From contig NZ_JAKQZA010000004.1 of the NCBI RefSeq assembly GCF_023008165.1, forward strand, positions 62,001-126,000: a stretch of DNA of 64,000 nucleotides. The letters are read 5' to 3'. This stretch comes from Kordiimonas laminariae. Its GTDB lineage: Bacteria; Pseudomonadota; Alphaproteobacteria; Sphingomonadales; Kordiimonadaceae. This document shows positions 36,731-45,730 of the stretch, piece after piece (position 1 is the first letter of the stretch; every line of letters starts with the position of its first letter). Below the pieces are notes generated by a model, which ran no database searches, was not told the DNA's origin, and saw only the letters and a list, made by a program, of their open reading frames with translations. The position numbers and the translations under genes were made by a program.

Positions 36731-37504
36731 TTAGGCTGGGATGGTTATCGCAAACCTTACCGGGCTATCAGCTCTGCCACATATAATTTCATTCTTTCCT
36801 GGACGTAGCTTAGCTGTTGCCGATGTACTGTATTTGCTGATGCTTTTGCCGTTAACAATAGTGCCTTGCTGGCTACCCATATCCCGGACAATATAGCCGC
36901 CGTCTCTTCGCAATACTTCGAAGTGATTATCGCTAAGTTCTGGAATGCCGTGGAGTGGCACTTTCAGGCTGGAGGGGCTAACGAGGCTATGCTGCATTTT
37001 TGAGGATATATTCCCAATGCCAAAAGGGAAGTCTTTAAGCTCTACATAGGTAAGGAATTTATCTGCAACGAGCCGAGAAAGCCCTTCAATTGTAGGGTAT
37101 TCGCTTTTGAAGTGCTGTATTTGATGTTCGCTCTCTGCCTGAATAGCTTGTACAACGCTGTAACTGTTCCTCAGGCGAGCTGCAAGGGTGTGCACAACGT
37201 GGCGAACGAGCGGATCAGAGAAGCTGCGCCTGAAGGCATTTGCCTCAATGAAGAGTGTGGTTGTTCTATCAGCAGATGATTTTGCGGTAACGGAGTGAGA
37301 CTGTTGTTTGATAGCGCTTACTTCACCTAGTAGTTCTCCTTCGCCAATAGTGGCTACATGGTAAGCATCATCTCCTTCCTGCCGCCAGATTTCCACCTGA
37401 CCCTCCATAATCATATAGACGCCATCGCTTTCAGCACCTTGCCGATAGATGGTGTCCCCTTTTTGGAAGAAACGTTCTTCACCTAATGAACTTTCAGCGC
37501 TCAT
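36731..37504 (-). CDS. cyclic-nucleotide-binding plus FHA domain protein
   Basis: 257 residues. Residues about 10-115 form a cNMP-binding beta-barrel (KGDTIYRQGAESDGVYMIMEGQVEIW and GEGELLGEVSAI, the phosphate-binding cassette). A helical middle (about 118-160) follows. Residues about 175-255 form an FHA phosphothreonine-binding domain with the pattern LSDNHFEVLRRDGGY, then RDMGSQQGTIVNG. There is no helix-turn-helix, so it is not a CRP/FNR DNA-binding factor. The ATG at 37504 follows AGGGAAC. It is convergent with smpB. Presumably it joins a second messenger to phospho-dependent protein binding; the partner kinase is unknown. Confidence 0.87.
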   Translation of the reverse strand: MSAESSLGEERFFQKGDTIYRQGAESDGVYMIMEGQVEIWRQEGDDAYHVATIGEGELLGEVSAIKQQSHSVTAKSSADRTTTLFIEANAFRRSFSDPLVRHVVHTLAARLRNSYSVVQAIQAESEHQIQHFKSEYPTIEGLSRLVADKFLTYVELKDFPFGIGNISSKMQHSLVSPSSLKVPLHGIPELSDNHFEVLRRDGGYIVRDMGSQQGTIVNGKSISKYSTSATAKLRPGKNEIICGRADSPVRFAITIPA

Positions 37505-37845
37505 TTTGTTCCCTATAGATATATGAACAACCGTGGAATGGTATTTATTTATGTACAATTCTGTATGATAGAATAGAGATATTAATCAATGGTTTCAATC
37601 TATTACGATATTTCATTATATTCTTCATATTTTGTTTCTTTGCGTGAATTGCCAGTTTTATTCTCCTTAATGGTGTAGGGCGTAGGATCTTGTTACGGAA
37701 ATGGTTCGATGCATTTTTGCAACAGATAATGAGAATTGATCTCAAGTTTCATGTTTCTAGGTAAGAGTGATTTGCAAAATCATTATATGAAATGCTAGAC
37801 GGCCTCCATAACTTGTTAAACCACTCTGTCCCCATAGGAGTTACT
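37505..37845. other. 341-base intergenic region with divergent control signals
   Basis: AT-rich spacer between the leftward CNB-FHA gene and the rightward TonB receptor gene. It carries the Fur-like site at 37725-37744 and, near 37837, AGGAG before the receptor ATG. No RNA gene or open frame with coding character was seen in the remainder. Confidence 0.6.
37725..37744. promoter_or_regulatory. Fur-like operator upstream of the TonB receptor
   Basis: The 19 bases at 37725-37743 match the classic Fur 19-mer at 14 positions (GATAATGAGAAT then TGATCTC). Inside it TGAGA (37730-37734) and TCTCA (37740-37744) form an inverted repeat with five bases between. Iron-dependent repression of the receptor gene about 100 bases downstream is the expected consequence; the match was counted by eye. 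Confidence 0.6.
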
Positions 37846-39963
37846 ATGAACTTCAATCTTAAATCAGGTACAGCGCTTGCCGCACTGCTTATCGGTGCAA
37901 CTGCTGTAAATGCTGCAGAAGTTGCGCAGCAGAACGCTGATGATATTGATGAAATCATTGTTGAAGGCCGTTATCTGTCTCTAGACAAGATTAACGCTGT
38001 TAAAACACCAACACCGATTATCGATGTACCGCAGAGCCTTTCAATCATTTCTGCTGATCAGATCATCCGCCAAGGCTTTACAAGCGTTAGTGACCTGGTT
38101 CTTTACACTCCTGGTGTGAATAGTTCACAAGGTGAAGGTCACCGTGATGCAGTAGTTTTCCGTGGCGTACGTTCAACAGCGGACTTCTATATCGACGGTG
38201 TACGCGATGATGTTCAGTATTACCGCTCTTTCTATAACCTTGAGCAGGTTGAAATCCTTCGTGGCCCTAATGCGCTTTTGTTTGGTCGTGGTGGTACAGG
38301 TGGTGTTCTGAACCGTGTGACGAAAAAAGGCGTAATCGGCGAAGACTTCTTTGGTTATAAAGCAAGCGTAGATACTTTCGGTGCGTTTGATCTTCAGATT
38401 GATAACAATCTGGCTGTTAGCGAAAAAACTGCCTTCCGCTTGAATGCATATTATGAAGAACTCAATAACCACCGTGATTTCTATGATGGTGAGCGTATTG
38501 GTATTAATCCAACATTTAAGTTTGAACTTTCGGAAGCTACAACAGTTAACCTTTCGTATGAATATATTGATAACCAGCGCTTCATAGACCGCGGTATCCC
38601 ATCTGTGAATGGTCGCCCAGCTGAAGAGCTTGTAGATATTACATTTGGCGATCCTGACATTAATACTACAACGCTTGATGCACATGTTTTCCGCGCCAGC
38701 GTTGAGCACCAGTTCAATGATAGCTTTAAAGGTAACTTTAGTGCGTCATACGGTGATTATGACAAGCTCTATTCAAACTTCTTCCCTGTTGCTTACGATG
38801 CGGCATCAAATGAAGTTACACTTGACGGTTATGTTGACACCACACAGCGTAAGAACCTGATTTTGTCTTCAAACCTAATTGGTGAAGTTGATTTTGGTGG
38901 TTTCGGTCACACTATTCTTGCTGGTGCTGAGTACATTGATACAGTTAACAATAATGACCGTTTCAATTCATTCTTTAGTGGCTCACAAGATGACCGCGAA
39001 ACATTCCTCGCGACACGCCCACTAAGCCTGAATAACGGTGTTGGTACTAATGCTGCTGGCGAAGCAACAACAAATGATTTCTCGGTTGACTTGAATGATG
39101 ATACCGAAGCTGACCTTGAAGTATTCTCTCTATATATTCAGGATCAGATTGAAATCTCTGATAAGCTAGATCTTATCATTGGTGGTCGTTTCGATACCTT
39201 CAAAATCCGTGTTGATAATGTTGAAACATTCATCAACACTGGAGAGAGAGAAATTCGTGAGCGTAGAGATTCAGAATTCTCTCCACGTCTAGGTCTTGTG
39301 TTCAAGCCACAGGAAAATATTTCGATTTACGGTAGCTTCAGTGAGAGCTTCCTCCCGCGTTCTGGTGAGCAGTTTGCTAATATTAACCAGACGACAGAGG
39401 CGCTTGATCCAGATACATTCCAGAATATTGAAGTTGGTCTGAAGTGGGACTTCGCTGATAGCCTGAGTTTTACTGCCGCTTTGTTTGAAGTTGAGCAGAG
39501 ATCACCAGTTGTATCCGATGCGGATGCTGGTCAGCTTGATATTATCGAGAGTGAAATTCGAGGTATTGAAGTACAAGTGCTTGGCCAACTTACTGATGAG
39601 TGGTTCGTATCTGCCGGCTATAGCTATCTTGAAGGTAACCAAACTAATGGCAACCGCGTACGCGAGCTGCCTGAACACACAATCAACGTGTGGACTAATT
39701 ATCAGGTAACTGAGCGTTTTGGTCTTGGTGCTGGTCTTACATTCCAGGATGAAAGCTTCTCAGATAACGGTAACTCTGTAACGCTACCGAGCTTTGTTCG
39801 TATCGATGCTGCTGCATATTACGATCTAAACGACAGTGTACGCCTACAGGTGAACGTGGAAAACCTAACTGATACAGAATATTTCCCAAATTCACACAAT
39901 GCAAACAACATTACAGTTGGTGCACCGCTTAACGCTCGTTTCTCTATCACGGGTCGTTTCTAG
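37846..39963 (+). CDS. TonB-dependent siderophore receptor
   Basis: 705 residues: signal peptide (about 1-23, NAAE), TonB-box-like DEIIVEGR, plug domain (about 45-160, with VPQSLSIISADQI, RGVRSTADFYIDGVRDD and RGPNALLFGRGGTGGVLN), a 22-strand barrel, and an aromatic C terminus ending RF. The plug motifs match the ferric-siderophore subgroup (FhuA/FiuA-like) rather than vitamin B12 receptors. The start follows ATAGGAG. A Fur-like site lies upstream and a terminator follows. No siderophore synthesis or ABC transporter gene is adjacent. Confidence 0.93.
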   Translation: MNFNLKSGTALAALLIGATAVNAAEVAQQNADDIDEIIVEGRYLSLDKINAVKTPTPIIDVPQSLSIISADQIIRQGFTSVSDLVLYTPGVNSSQGEGHRDAVVFRGVRSTADFYIDGVRDDVQYYRSFYNLEQVEILRGPNALLFGRGGTGGVLNRVTKKGVIGEDFFGYKASVDTFGAFDLQIDNNLAVSEKTAFRLNAYYEELNNHRDFYDGERIGINPTFKFELSEATTVNLSYEYIDNQRFIDRGIPSVNGRPAEELVDITFGDPDINTTTLDAHVFRASVEHQFNDSFKGNFSASYGDYDKLYSNFFPVAYDAASNEVTLDGYVDTTQRKNLILSSNLIGEVDFGGFGHTILAGAEYIDTVNNNDRFNSFFSGSQDDRETFLATRPLSLNNGVGTNAAGEATTNDFSVDLNDDTEADLEVFSLYIQDQIEISDKLDLIIGGRFDTFKIRVDNVETFINTGEREIRERRDSEFSPRLGLVFKPQENISIYGSFSESFLPRSGEQFANINQTTEALDPDTFQNIEVGLKWDFADSLSFTAALFEVEQRSPVVSDADAGQLDIIESEIRGIEVQVLGQLTDEWFVSAGYSYLEGNQTNGNRVRELPEHTINVWTNYQVTERFGLGAGLTFQDESFSDNGNSVTLPSFVRIDAAAYYDLNDSVRLQVNVENLTDTEYFPNSHNANNITVGAPLNARFSITGRF

Positions 39964-39992
39964 GCTTAAAGTTCTAGTTATTGAATGAATAG

Positions 39993-40018
39993 GGCCGGGA
40001 TGTTTCCCGGCCTTTTTT
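39993..40018 (+). terminator. terminator of the TonB receptor gene
   Basis: GGCCGGGA (39993-40000) pairs with TCCCGGCC (40005-40012), followed by six T. Confidence 0.9.
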
Positions 40019-40652
40019 ATTGCGTTGATAGTTTCTGAGCTTGGTTAAGGGCGCTGAGAAACATTTCTTCCGTTAGCACTTTAGTGTTCAGGTTATAGCG
40101 CGAGCAATGATAGCTGCTGACAAGCCACAGGCCCTCTCTCAAATTATATTCGCAACCGTGCATGAACTTATGTGCCGACACTTGAAGGCCAAAAGTTCTA
40201 AGCGCCGTATCATGCGCCACCTTGCCTAAAGCAAAAATCACTTTCAGCTTCGGCATATTATCGATTAATGAAAGAAGGTAAGGGCGGCAATTGTTGATCT
40301 CAGCTGCCGTGGGTTTGTTTTGTGGAGGGACACATCTCACCGCATTTGTGACTAAGGCTCTATTTAGCGTGAATGCATTTCCGTTATGAAATTCGCCGTT
40401 GGTGTAACCGAGTTTACTTAGTGTGGCATAGAGTAAGTCCCCGGATTGATCACCGATAAAAGGTTTGCCTGATTTGTTGGCGCCTTGAAGCCCTGGGGCC
40501 AGGCCCAGGATCATAATCTCGGCGTCCATTGGGCCAATATTGTTCACGGCACCATTGTGATAATCTGGATATAGCTCTCTATTTTCTTGCCTGAAGGTCG
40601 TTAGGCGAGGGCATGTATTACAGTGTTTTTCAGGCTCTATCAATTCAGGCAT
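40017..40652 (-). CDS. family 5 (UDGb-type) uracil-DNA glycosylase
   Basis: 211 residues. Motif I reads GLAPGLQGANKSGKPF, the family 5 form (family 4 has GEAPG), and motif II reads HCSRYNLNT instead of HPSxxN. Cys pairs (CNTCPRL and the region CVPP...NNC) are placed to hold an iron-sulfur cluster. It removes uracil and other deaminated bases from DNA. The ATG at 40652 is preferred because the ATG at 40670 lies directly next to a terminator and lacks an SD. It overlaps the end of the TonB receptor terminator. Confidence 0.85.
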   Translation of the reverse strand: MPELIEPEKHCNTCPRLTTFRQENRELYPDYHNGAVNNIGPMDAEIMILGLAPGLQGANKSGKPFIGDQSGDLLYATLSKLGYTNGEFHNGNAFTLNRALVTNAVRCVPPQNKPTAAEINNCRPYLLSLIDNMPKLKVIFALGKVAHDTALRTFGLQVSAHKFMHGCEYNLREGLWLVSSYHCSRYNLNTKVLTEEMFLSALNQAQKLSTQ

Positions 40653-40670
40653 GGTATATCTCGTAGGCAT

Positions 40671-40696
40671 AAAAAAAGCGGCTCATCATAAGCCGC
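40671..40696 (-). terminator. terminator of the NYN gene
   Basis: GCGGCT (40678-40683) pairs with AGCCGC (40691-40696) across a seven-base loop; the seven A at 40671-40677 give the T run on the minus strand. It lies 24 bases after the NYN stop and just before the UDG coding region. Confidence 0.85.
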
Positions 40697-40719
40697 CTTC
40701 TTTAAAATAGGGAAGAGTT

Positions 40720-41298
40720 TTAGTCTTCTCCGAATTCTGAATCCCATGGATCATTTTCTGGGCGGCCTGATGCAGGGCGGCCAATCATGTCCTTAAGGTC
40801 AATCAGGTCAACGAACTGGTCAGCTTGGCGTCTTAACTCATCAGCAATCATGGAGGGCTGTGTTTTATTGGAGCTCACAACAGTGGCTCTTACACCGCGG
40901 CGCTGCACTGCTTCGAGGAGTCTGCGGAAGTCACCATCGCCGGAGAACAGGATCACATGATCAAGGTTTTCTGAAATGTTGAGCATATCCACAGCAATTT
41001 CGATATCCATATTGCCCTTGATTTTACGGCGACCATTTTCATCAGTGAATTCTTTCACTGGTTTGGTAACCAGAGTGAAGCCATTATAATCAAGCCAATC
41101 AATAAGAGGACGAAGTGGTGAATATTCCTGATCCTCCAAAATAGCCGTATAATAAAAAGCGCGAACCAATCGACCCTTTTGGGAGAAATGTTCACGCAAA
41201 CTTTTATAGTCTATTTCCATGTCGAGGGCACGAGCAGTTGCATATAGGTTAGCCCCGTCTATAAACAACGCAATGCGTTCTTCAGGATAAATCAACAT
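40720..41298 (-). CDS. LabA/DUF88-type NYN domain protein
   Basis: 192 residues with the NYN (PIN-like) nuclease fold. Acidic metal ligands are visible in LFIDGANLY, MDIEIAVDML and FSGDGDF. A basic and acidic C-terminal tail follows. LabA/NYN proteins are thought to act on RNA. SD AGGAAC. In alphaproteobacteria this gene commonly sits near folK and rpoZ, as here (divergent from folK). Family confident, target unknown. Confidence 0.9.
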   Translation of the reverse strand: MLIYPEERIALFIDGANLYATARALDMEIDYKSLREHFSQKGRLVRAFYYTAILEDQEYSPLRPLIDWLDYNGFTLVTKPVKEFTDENGRRKIKGNMDIEIAVDMLNISENLDHVILFSGDGDFRRLLEAVQRRGVRATVVSSNKTQPSMIADELRRQADQFVDLIDLKDMIGRPASGRPENDPWDSEFGED

Positions 41299-41466
41299 TT
41301 TGAGTTCCTATCAAAAAAAATACGCGCAGAAGTATATTTGTACAAAATAGTGTAGGTAACTACACATTACGGTTAAATGTACCATAAACTAATATTGACC
41401 GCAGGCAGTTAACTTTTGGTAAAATTATGGTTAAGTGAAAGGCCTGTTCTTGAAAAGGTATTTTGG

Positions 41467-42042
41467 GTGAAGGCGGAAAAAGTAAAAATATTACTGGGTC
41501 TTGGTGGAAATTTGCCTTCTGGCCAGCGTAGTCCGCTTCAAACTGTACGTGAAAGTATAGAATTGATGCAGAACCTGAAAATTGAGATTACCGCTGTCTC
41601 GCCATTTTTTGAAACAGAGCCAGTGCCGGTTTCAGGGCAGCCTAATTTTATAAATGCTGCAGTTATAGGGTGCACCACTCATAGGTGTGATGTGCTGTTA
41701 GGATTGATTAAGGAGCTTGAAGTAAAGCTTGGGAGGCAGCCAGCTGAACGGTGGAGCGCCAGAACCATTGATATCGATATACTGGCATACGGTGATAGTG
41801 TGTTCCCGAATGCCAAGGCGTGGCAAGAGGTTGTGAATGATACTGATCCGGCGGCAATTCTGGCGGAACCTGTCGTGCCGCATCCACGTTTGCATAAAAG
41901 AGCTTTTGTATTAGCCCCTTTGTCAGAGATCGCGGGCGATTGGAAACACCCGGTTCTTGGGCGGACTGTAAAAGAAATGATGAAGGCAGATTTGATTGTG
42001 GAACAAATGCCTCATATCAGGAAAATGAAAGAAAACCAATAA
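41467..42042 (+). CDS. folK: 2-amino-4-hydroxy-6-hydroxymethyldihydropteridine diphosphokinase
   Basis: 191 residues. LGLGGNLP, FFETEPV, QPNFINAAV and RTIDIDILAYGD are the HPPK motifs for pterin and ATP/Mg binding. It transfers diphosphate from ATP to the pterin in folate synthesis. The GTG at 41467 follows AAAAGG and gives the usual start just ahead of ILLGLGGN; the TTG at 41416 is an alternative. Upstream of rpoZ by 122 bases. Confidence 0.93.
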   Translation: MKAEKVKILLGLGGNLPSGQRSPLQTVRESIELMQNLKIEITAVSPFFETEPVPVSGQPNFINAAVIGCTTHRCDVLLGLIKELEVKLGRQPAERWSARTIDIDILAYGDSVFPNAKAWQEVVNDTDPAAILAEPVVPHPRLHKRAFVLAPLSEIAGDWKHPVLGRTVKEMMKADLIVEQMPHIRKMKENQ

Positions 42043-42164
42043 ATAGCCTTTGAAAGGCAGATTCATTCCTTTACAGTAAGGAAGTGTATATGTATAAGCA
42101 GGCGCTTATATGGCGGCAGTGCGCATTATAGCACGCCACAATTAAAGAATTTTGGAGATAATGA

Positions 42165-42467
42165 ATGGCTCGCGTTACCGTTGAGGATTGCGTTGACAAG
42201 GTAGATAACCGCTTTGATTTGGTTCTTGCTGCTGCACAGCGTTCTCGCCAGATTTCTTCTGGTGCTCCGCTCCTTGTAGAGCGTGATAACGATAAAAACG
42301 CAGTTGTTGCTCTGCGTGAAATTGCTGATGAACATGTTCAGGCAAATGATCTGACTGAATCAGTAATTCATGGTATGCGTAAAGTTGTTGAGTCTGATGA
42401 GCCGGAAGAAGTGGATATGTCTATTCTTATGGCTGGTATGGAAGATCAGGCTCCAGCTTCAGAGTAA
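42165..42467 (+). CDS. rpoZ: DNA-directed RNA polymerase omega subunit
   Basis: 100 residues. MARVTVEDC at the start, [16 protein letters not shown] and [14 protein letters not shown] are the omega signature. Omega helps beta' fold and in other bacteria with RpoZ forms part of the (p)ppGpp site; the bifunctional spoT lies about 1 kb downstream, as in many proteobacteria. SD GGAGA. Confidence 0.97.
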   Translation: MARVTVEDCVDKVDNRFDLVLAAAQRSRQISSGAPLLVERDNDKNAVVALREIADEHVQANDLTESVIHGMRKVVESDEPEEVDMSILMAGMEDQAPASE

Positions 42468-42488
42468 TTCTGAGTTCATATCTAAAGA

Positions 42489-42515
42489 AAACCCGGCCTT
42501 AGAGCCGGGTTTTTT
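42489..42515. terminator. bidirectional terminator between rpoZ and the SDR gene
   Basis: AAACCCGGC (42489-42497) pairs with GCCGGGTTT (42504-42512), followed by T; A residues precede it so it may also serve the leftward SDR gene. Confidence 0.9.
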
Positions 42516-42535
42516 ATTGCCTGAAGTTTAGTGGA

Positions 42536-43357
42536 TTATTTTGCTGGCTTGTGGAACTGGTCTGCCGCAAAGTTAAAGAGGCCTGATCCCCCAAGTGTTT
42601 GTCCGCCACAAACAGGAAGTACTGCACCTGTGATATATCCTGCAAGGTTTGAGGATAGGAACACGGCCGCTTGGCCAATATCATTTACACTACCAAGCCT
42701 GCGGGCAGGTACGCTTTGTATAAGCATTGGAAGAGTTTCAGGAGAGCTAAGGCGTTTCATGCCTTCGGTGCCGTCAATAGGGCCAGGGATAATGCTGTTT
42801 GAACGAATACCTTGTGGTCCCCATTCAATAGCCAGTGTTTTCATGAGTTTGTCGATGCCAGCCTTGGCTGCACATACATGCGCTTGATGGCTGTAACCAT
42901 CGAGCGATTGTCCCGCCGAGATAAAGATGATGGAACCTTTAGTTTCCTTGAGTTGTTCATGCGCAGCTTTTGCTGTGTTGAATGATCCGATCAGGTCAAT
43001 ATCTACAACTGTTTTAAAACCGTTGTAGCTAAGGTCTTCTACCTTGCTCATAAAGTTACCTGCGGCACCTGCAACAACAATTGATACGGTACCCAGTGTG
43101 GCTTTGGTTTCCACAAAAGCTTTTTCCATGGCTTCAAGATCGCGTACATCGGCTGCAACAGGGAATACATCCACTCCGTGTTCTCTAATTTCTTCTGCCG
43201 CTTTTTCCAGTTTTTCAAAAGTGCGGCCACAGATAGCTATTTTCGCACCTGCTGCTGCCATGTTTTTTGCAATGCCTAAGTTGATGCCGCTGCCGCCGCC
43301 GGTGATGAATGCCACTTGCCCTTCGAGCATGCCTGTTTGAGGTTTGAGCTCAGACAT
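42536..43357 (-). CDS. SDR oxidoreductase, 2,4-dienoyl-CoA reductase-like
   Basis: 273 residues. Rossmann motif TGGGSGINLG, NAG-equivalent VVAGAAGNF, and the active site with Lys but no Tyr: SHQAHVCAAK places His where Tyr would be. That absence, with EWGPQGIRSNSIIPGPIDGTEG, matches the peroxisomal-type 2,4-dienoyl-CoA reductases, which use another acid. The glycine motif has Asn instead of the usual Gly (SGIN). It acts on unsaturated fatty acyl-CoA during beta-oxidation. ATG 43357 has GGAGGG before it. Encoded leftward between rpoZ and spoT, thus an insertion into a conserved pair. Confidence 0.85.
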   Translation of the reverse strand: MSELKPQTGMLEGQVAFITGGGSGINLGIAKNMAAAGAKIAICGRTFEKLEKAAEEIREHGVDVFPVAADVRDLEAMEKAFVETKATLGTVSIVVAGAAGNFMSKVEDLSYNGFKTVVDIDLIGSFNTAKAAHEQLKETKGSIIFISAGQSLDGYSHQAHVCAAKAGIDKLMKTLAIEWGPQGIRSNSIIPGPIDGTEGMKRLSSPETLPMLIQSVPARRLGSVNDIGQAAVFLSSNLAGYITGAVLPVCGGQTLGGSGLFNFAADQFHKPAK

Positions 43358-43499
43358 AAAGTCCCTCCGCTTGAAAATTTCCCACACTTCTTCGGTAACT
43401 GTTAATGAATTTTACCATAGCATAATAAATGGGCTGAAATTCTTTCTCGAAAAGAGTATTGCTATCAGTTAGATGAATTAAAAGAGTAAAGGTTGCCGC

Positions 43500-45641
43500 G
43501 TGATCCGTCAGTTTGAGTTAGTTGACCTTGTAAGAGCCTACGATAAAAACGTGGATGAGGCTCTCCTTAACCGTGCCTATGTATTTGCGATGAAAGCTCA
43601 TGGTAGTCAGACGAGAGCGTCTGGTGACCCTTATTTTTCTCATCCACTTGAAGTGGCTGGTATCCTAACGGATATGAAGCTGGATTGTGATACGATCGCT
43701 ACGGCACTTCTCCATGATGTAGTGGAAGATACAGTTGCAACCATTGACGAAATCCATGAGCTCTTTGGCCCCAAGGTAGCTGAACTGGTGGACGGTGTTA
43801 CCAAGCTCTCGAAAATTGAAATGCAGACCGAGAGCATGCGGCAGGCAGAGAACTTCAGGAAGTTTCTTCTTGCTATGTCTAATGATATCCGCGTGCTTTT
43901 GGTTAAACTTGCTGACCGTATGCATAACATGCGTACGTTAGGGCACATCAAGAAAATCGAAAAACGCAAGCGGATTGCCAAGGAAACGCTTGATATATAC
44001 GCGCCGCTCGCTGAACGCATTGGTATGCATGAGCTGAAAGATGAACTTGAGCATCTTGCTTTTACGCATATGGACCCTGAGGCGATGGAATCCATCAATG
44101 CACGGCTCCATTATCTTATTGAAGAAAGCCCTAATCTTGAAGCTGACATGGTAGCGGCGCTAACGGAACTTCTTAAAGAAAATGGTATTGAAGCCAAAGT
44201 TAGTGGCCGTATCAAACGCCCATATTCCATCTGGCGGAAAATGGAGCGGCAGAACATCAGCTTTGAGCAGCTTTCAGACGTGATGGCCTTCCGTATTATG
44301 GTGGATGATGTTTCTACCTGTTACCGCACTCTCGGTATCGTCCACGGTGAATGGCCGATGGTACTAGGGCGCTTTAAAGATTATATCTCGCTTCCGAAAC
44401 AGAATTTCTACCGCTCGATCCACACAACAGTGATTGGTCCACATAACAACAAGCTTGAGGTACAAATTCGTACCCATGATATGCATGAAGAAGCGGAAAT
44501 CGGGGTTGCTGCACACTGGCAGTATAAACAGAAAGCTGAAAATGCTGAGGGCTCTCAATACCGCTGGATCAGGGAACTTCTTGAAATTCTTGATCATACA
44601 CATGATCCAGAAGAGTTCCTGGAACACACTAAGCTGGCTATGTATCAGGATAAAGTATTCTGCTTTACTCCGAAGGGCGAACTAGTGCCGTTGCCGCGTG
44701 GTTCAACTACTGTAGATTTTGCTTATGCAGTACATACCGAGGTAGGGGACCACTGTGTTGGCGCGAAGGTAAACGGCCGTATGGTGCCCCTTCGCCACCA
44801 GCTTGATAATGGTGATCAGGTTCAGATATTGACGTCAAAGGGGCAAGCGCCTTCACCGCGGTGGGATAGTTTTGTCGTAACGGGTAAAGCCCGCTCTGCT
44901 ATTCGAAGGCATGTGCGCTTCCAGCAACATGAAGAATATAGTCAGTTAGGGAAAACACTTATCGAGAAAGCTTGCCGCCGGAACGGCCTTGATTTCTCGG
45001 GTCGTGTAATTGAAGAAGCGGCGAGCGTTCTTAACTTGTCTGACGCGGATATGCTCTTTGCTCTTGTCGGGCAAGGAACTCTTTCTGAGGAAGAAATTCT
45101 GCGGGCCGCTTTCCCGGGCTTTAAAGAAGATGCTCGGAATGAAGGCCTTCCTAATGTTCACCAGGATTGGGAGCAGATCGATGACGGCGCTATTCCGATT
45201 TCAGGAATCACGAGGGGGTCAGCGGTTCAGTTGGCTTCATGTTGCCACCCTGTGAAGGGTGACCGTATCGTCGGGCTTCGTGTTCCGGGGCAGGGAGCGG
45301 AAATTCACACTATCGACTGCTCAAGGCTCTCTGAATTCGATGATCGGCCAGAAATGTGGCTCGACTTACGCTGGGAAGAAGGTGAGGAAGACAGTGACGC
45401 TTTCTATACTGGCCGGCTGCGCCTTGAAGTGGTGAACGAACGCGGCGCTTTAGCGGCAATTGCTGCAACAGTTTCCAAGACGGGTGGTAACGTTTCAAAC
45501 CTTGAAATCCCACAGCGTGATCCCGAGTTCTATGTAATGATCATAGATATTGAAGTGAAAGATGTGAAACACCTGAACGATATCACCAGAGCCTTAAGGG
45601 TTAGCCGTGTAATCAGTAGAGTTGATCGGGTTTTGGGATAA
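43500..45641 (+). CDS. spoT: bifunctional (p)ppGpp synthetase/hydrolase
   Basis: 713 residues with the full Rel/Spo order: HD hydrolase (HGSQTRASGDPYFSHP, LLHDVVEDT, DRMHNMRTL, metal ligands intact), synthetase (GRIKRPYSIWRKM, DVMAFRIMVDD, GRFKDYISLPKQNFYRSIHT), TGS (VFCFTPKGELVPLPRGST), helical linker, zinc-finger-like/CC region (LASCCHPV) and C-terminal ACT. Both activities should work, as expected for the single alphaproteobacterial enzyme. The GTG start at 43500 follows AAAGG. 89 bases before pyrE. Confidence 0.96.
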   Translation: MIRQFELVDLVRAYDKNVDEALLNRAYVFAMKAHGSQTRASGDPYFSHPLEVAGILTDMKLDCDTIATALLHDVVEDTVATIDEIHELFGPKVAELVDGVTKLSKIEMQTESMRQAENFRKFLLAMSNDIRVLLVKLADRMHNMRTLGHIKKIEKRKRIAKETLDIYAPLAERIGMHELKDELEHLAFTHMDPEAMESINARLHYLIEESPNLEADMVAALTELLKENGIEAKVSGRIKRPYSIWRKMERQNISFEQLSDVMAFRIMVDDVSTCYRTLGIVHGEWPMVLGRFKDYISLPKQNFYRSIHTTVIGPHNNKLEVQIRTHDMHEEAEIGVAAHWQYKQKAENAEGSQYRWIRELLEILDHTHDPEEFLEHTKLAMYQDKVFCFTPKGELVPLPRGSTTVDFAYAVHTEVGDHCVGAKVNGRMVPLRHQLDNGDQVQILTSKGQAPSPRWDSFVVTGKARSAIRRHVRFQQHEEYSQLGKTLIEKACRRNGLDFSGRVIEEAASVLNLSDADMLFALVGQGTLSEEEILRAAFPGFKEDARNEGLPNVHQDWEQIDDGAIPISGITRGSAVQLASCCHPVKGDRIVGLRVPGQGAEIHTIDCSRLSEFDDRPEMWLDLRWEEGEEDSDAFYTGRLRLEVVNERGALAAIAATVSKTGGNVSNLEIPQRDPEFYVMIIDIEVKDVKHLNDITRALRVSRVISRVDRVLG

Positions 45642-45730
45642 TTCGTCCCACTTAAGCGTATTTGACTTGACGAACCTTCGCGCGGGTACTATCCGCGCAG
45701 ATAAATAATTTCACTTATCAGGAGCCAGCA

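Noticed and set aside
41350-41365. GTGTAG-GTAA-CTACAC hairpin between the NYN gene and folK
   Set aside because: Short 6-bp stem without T tract or conserved neighbour; likely chance.
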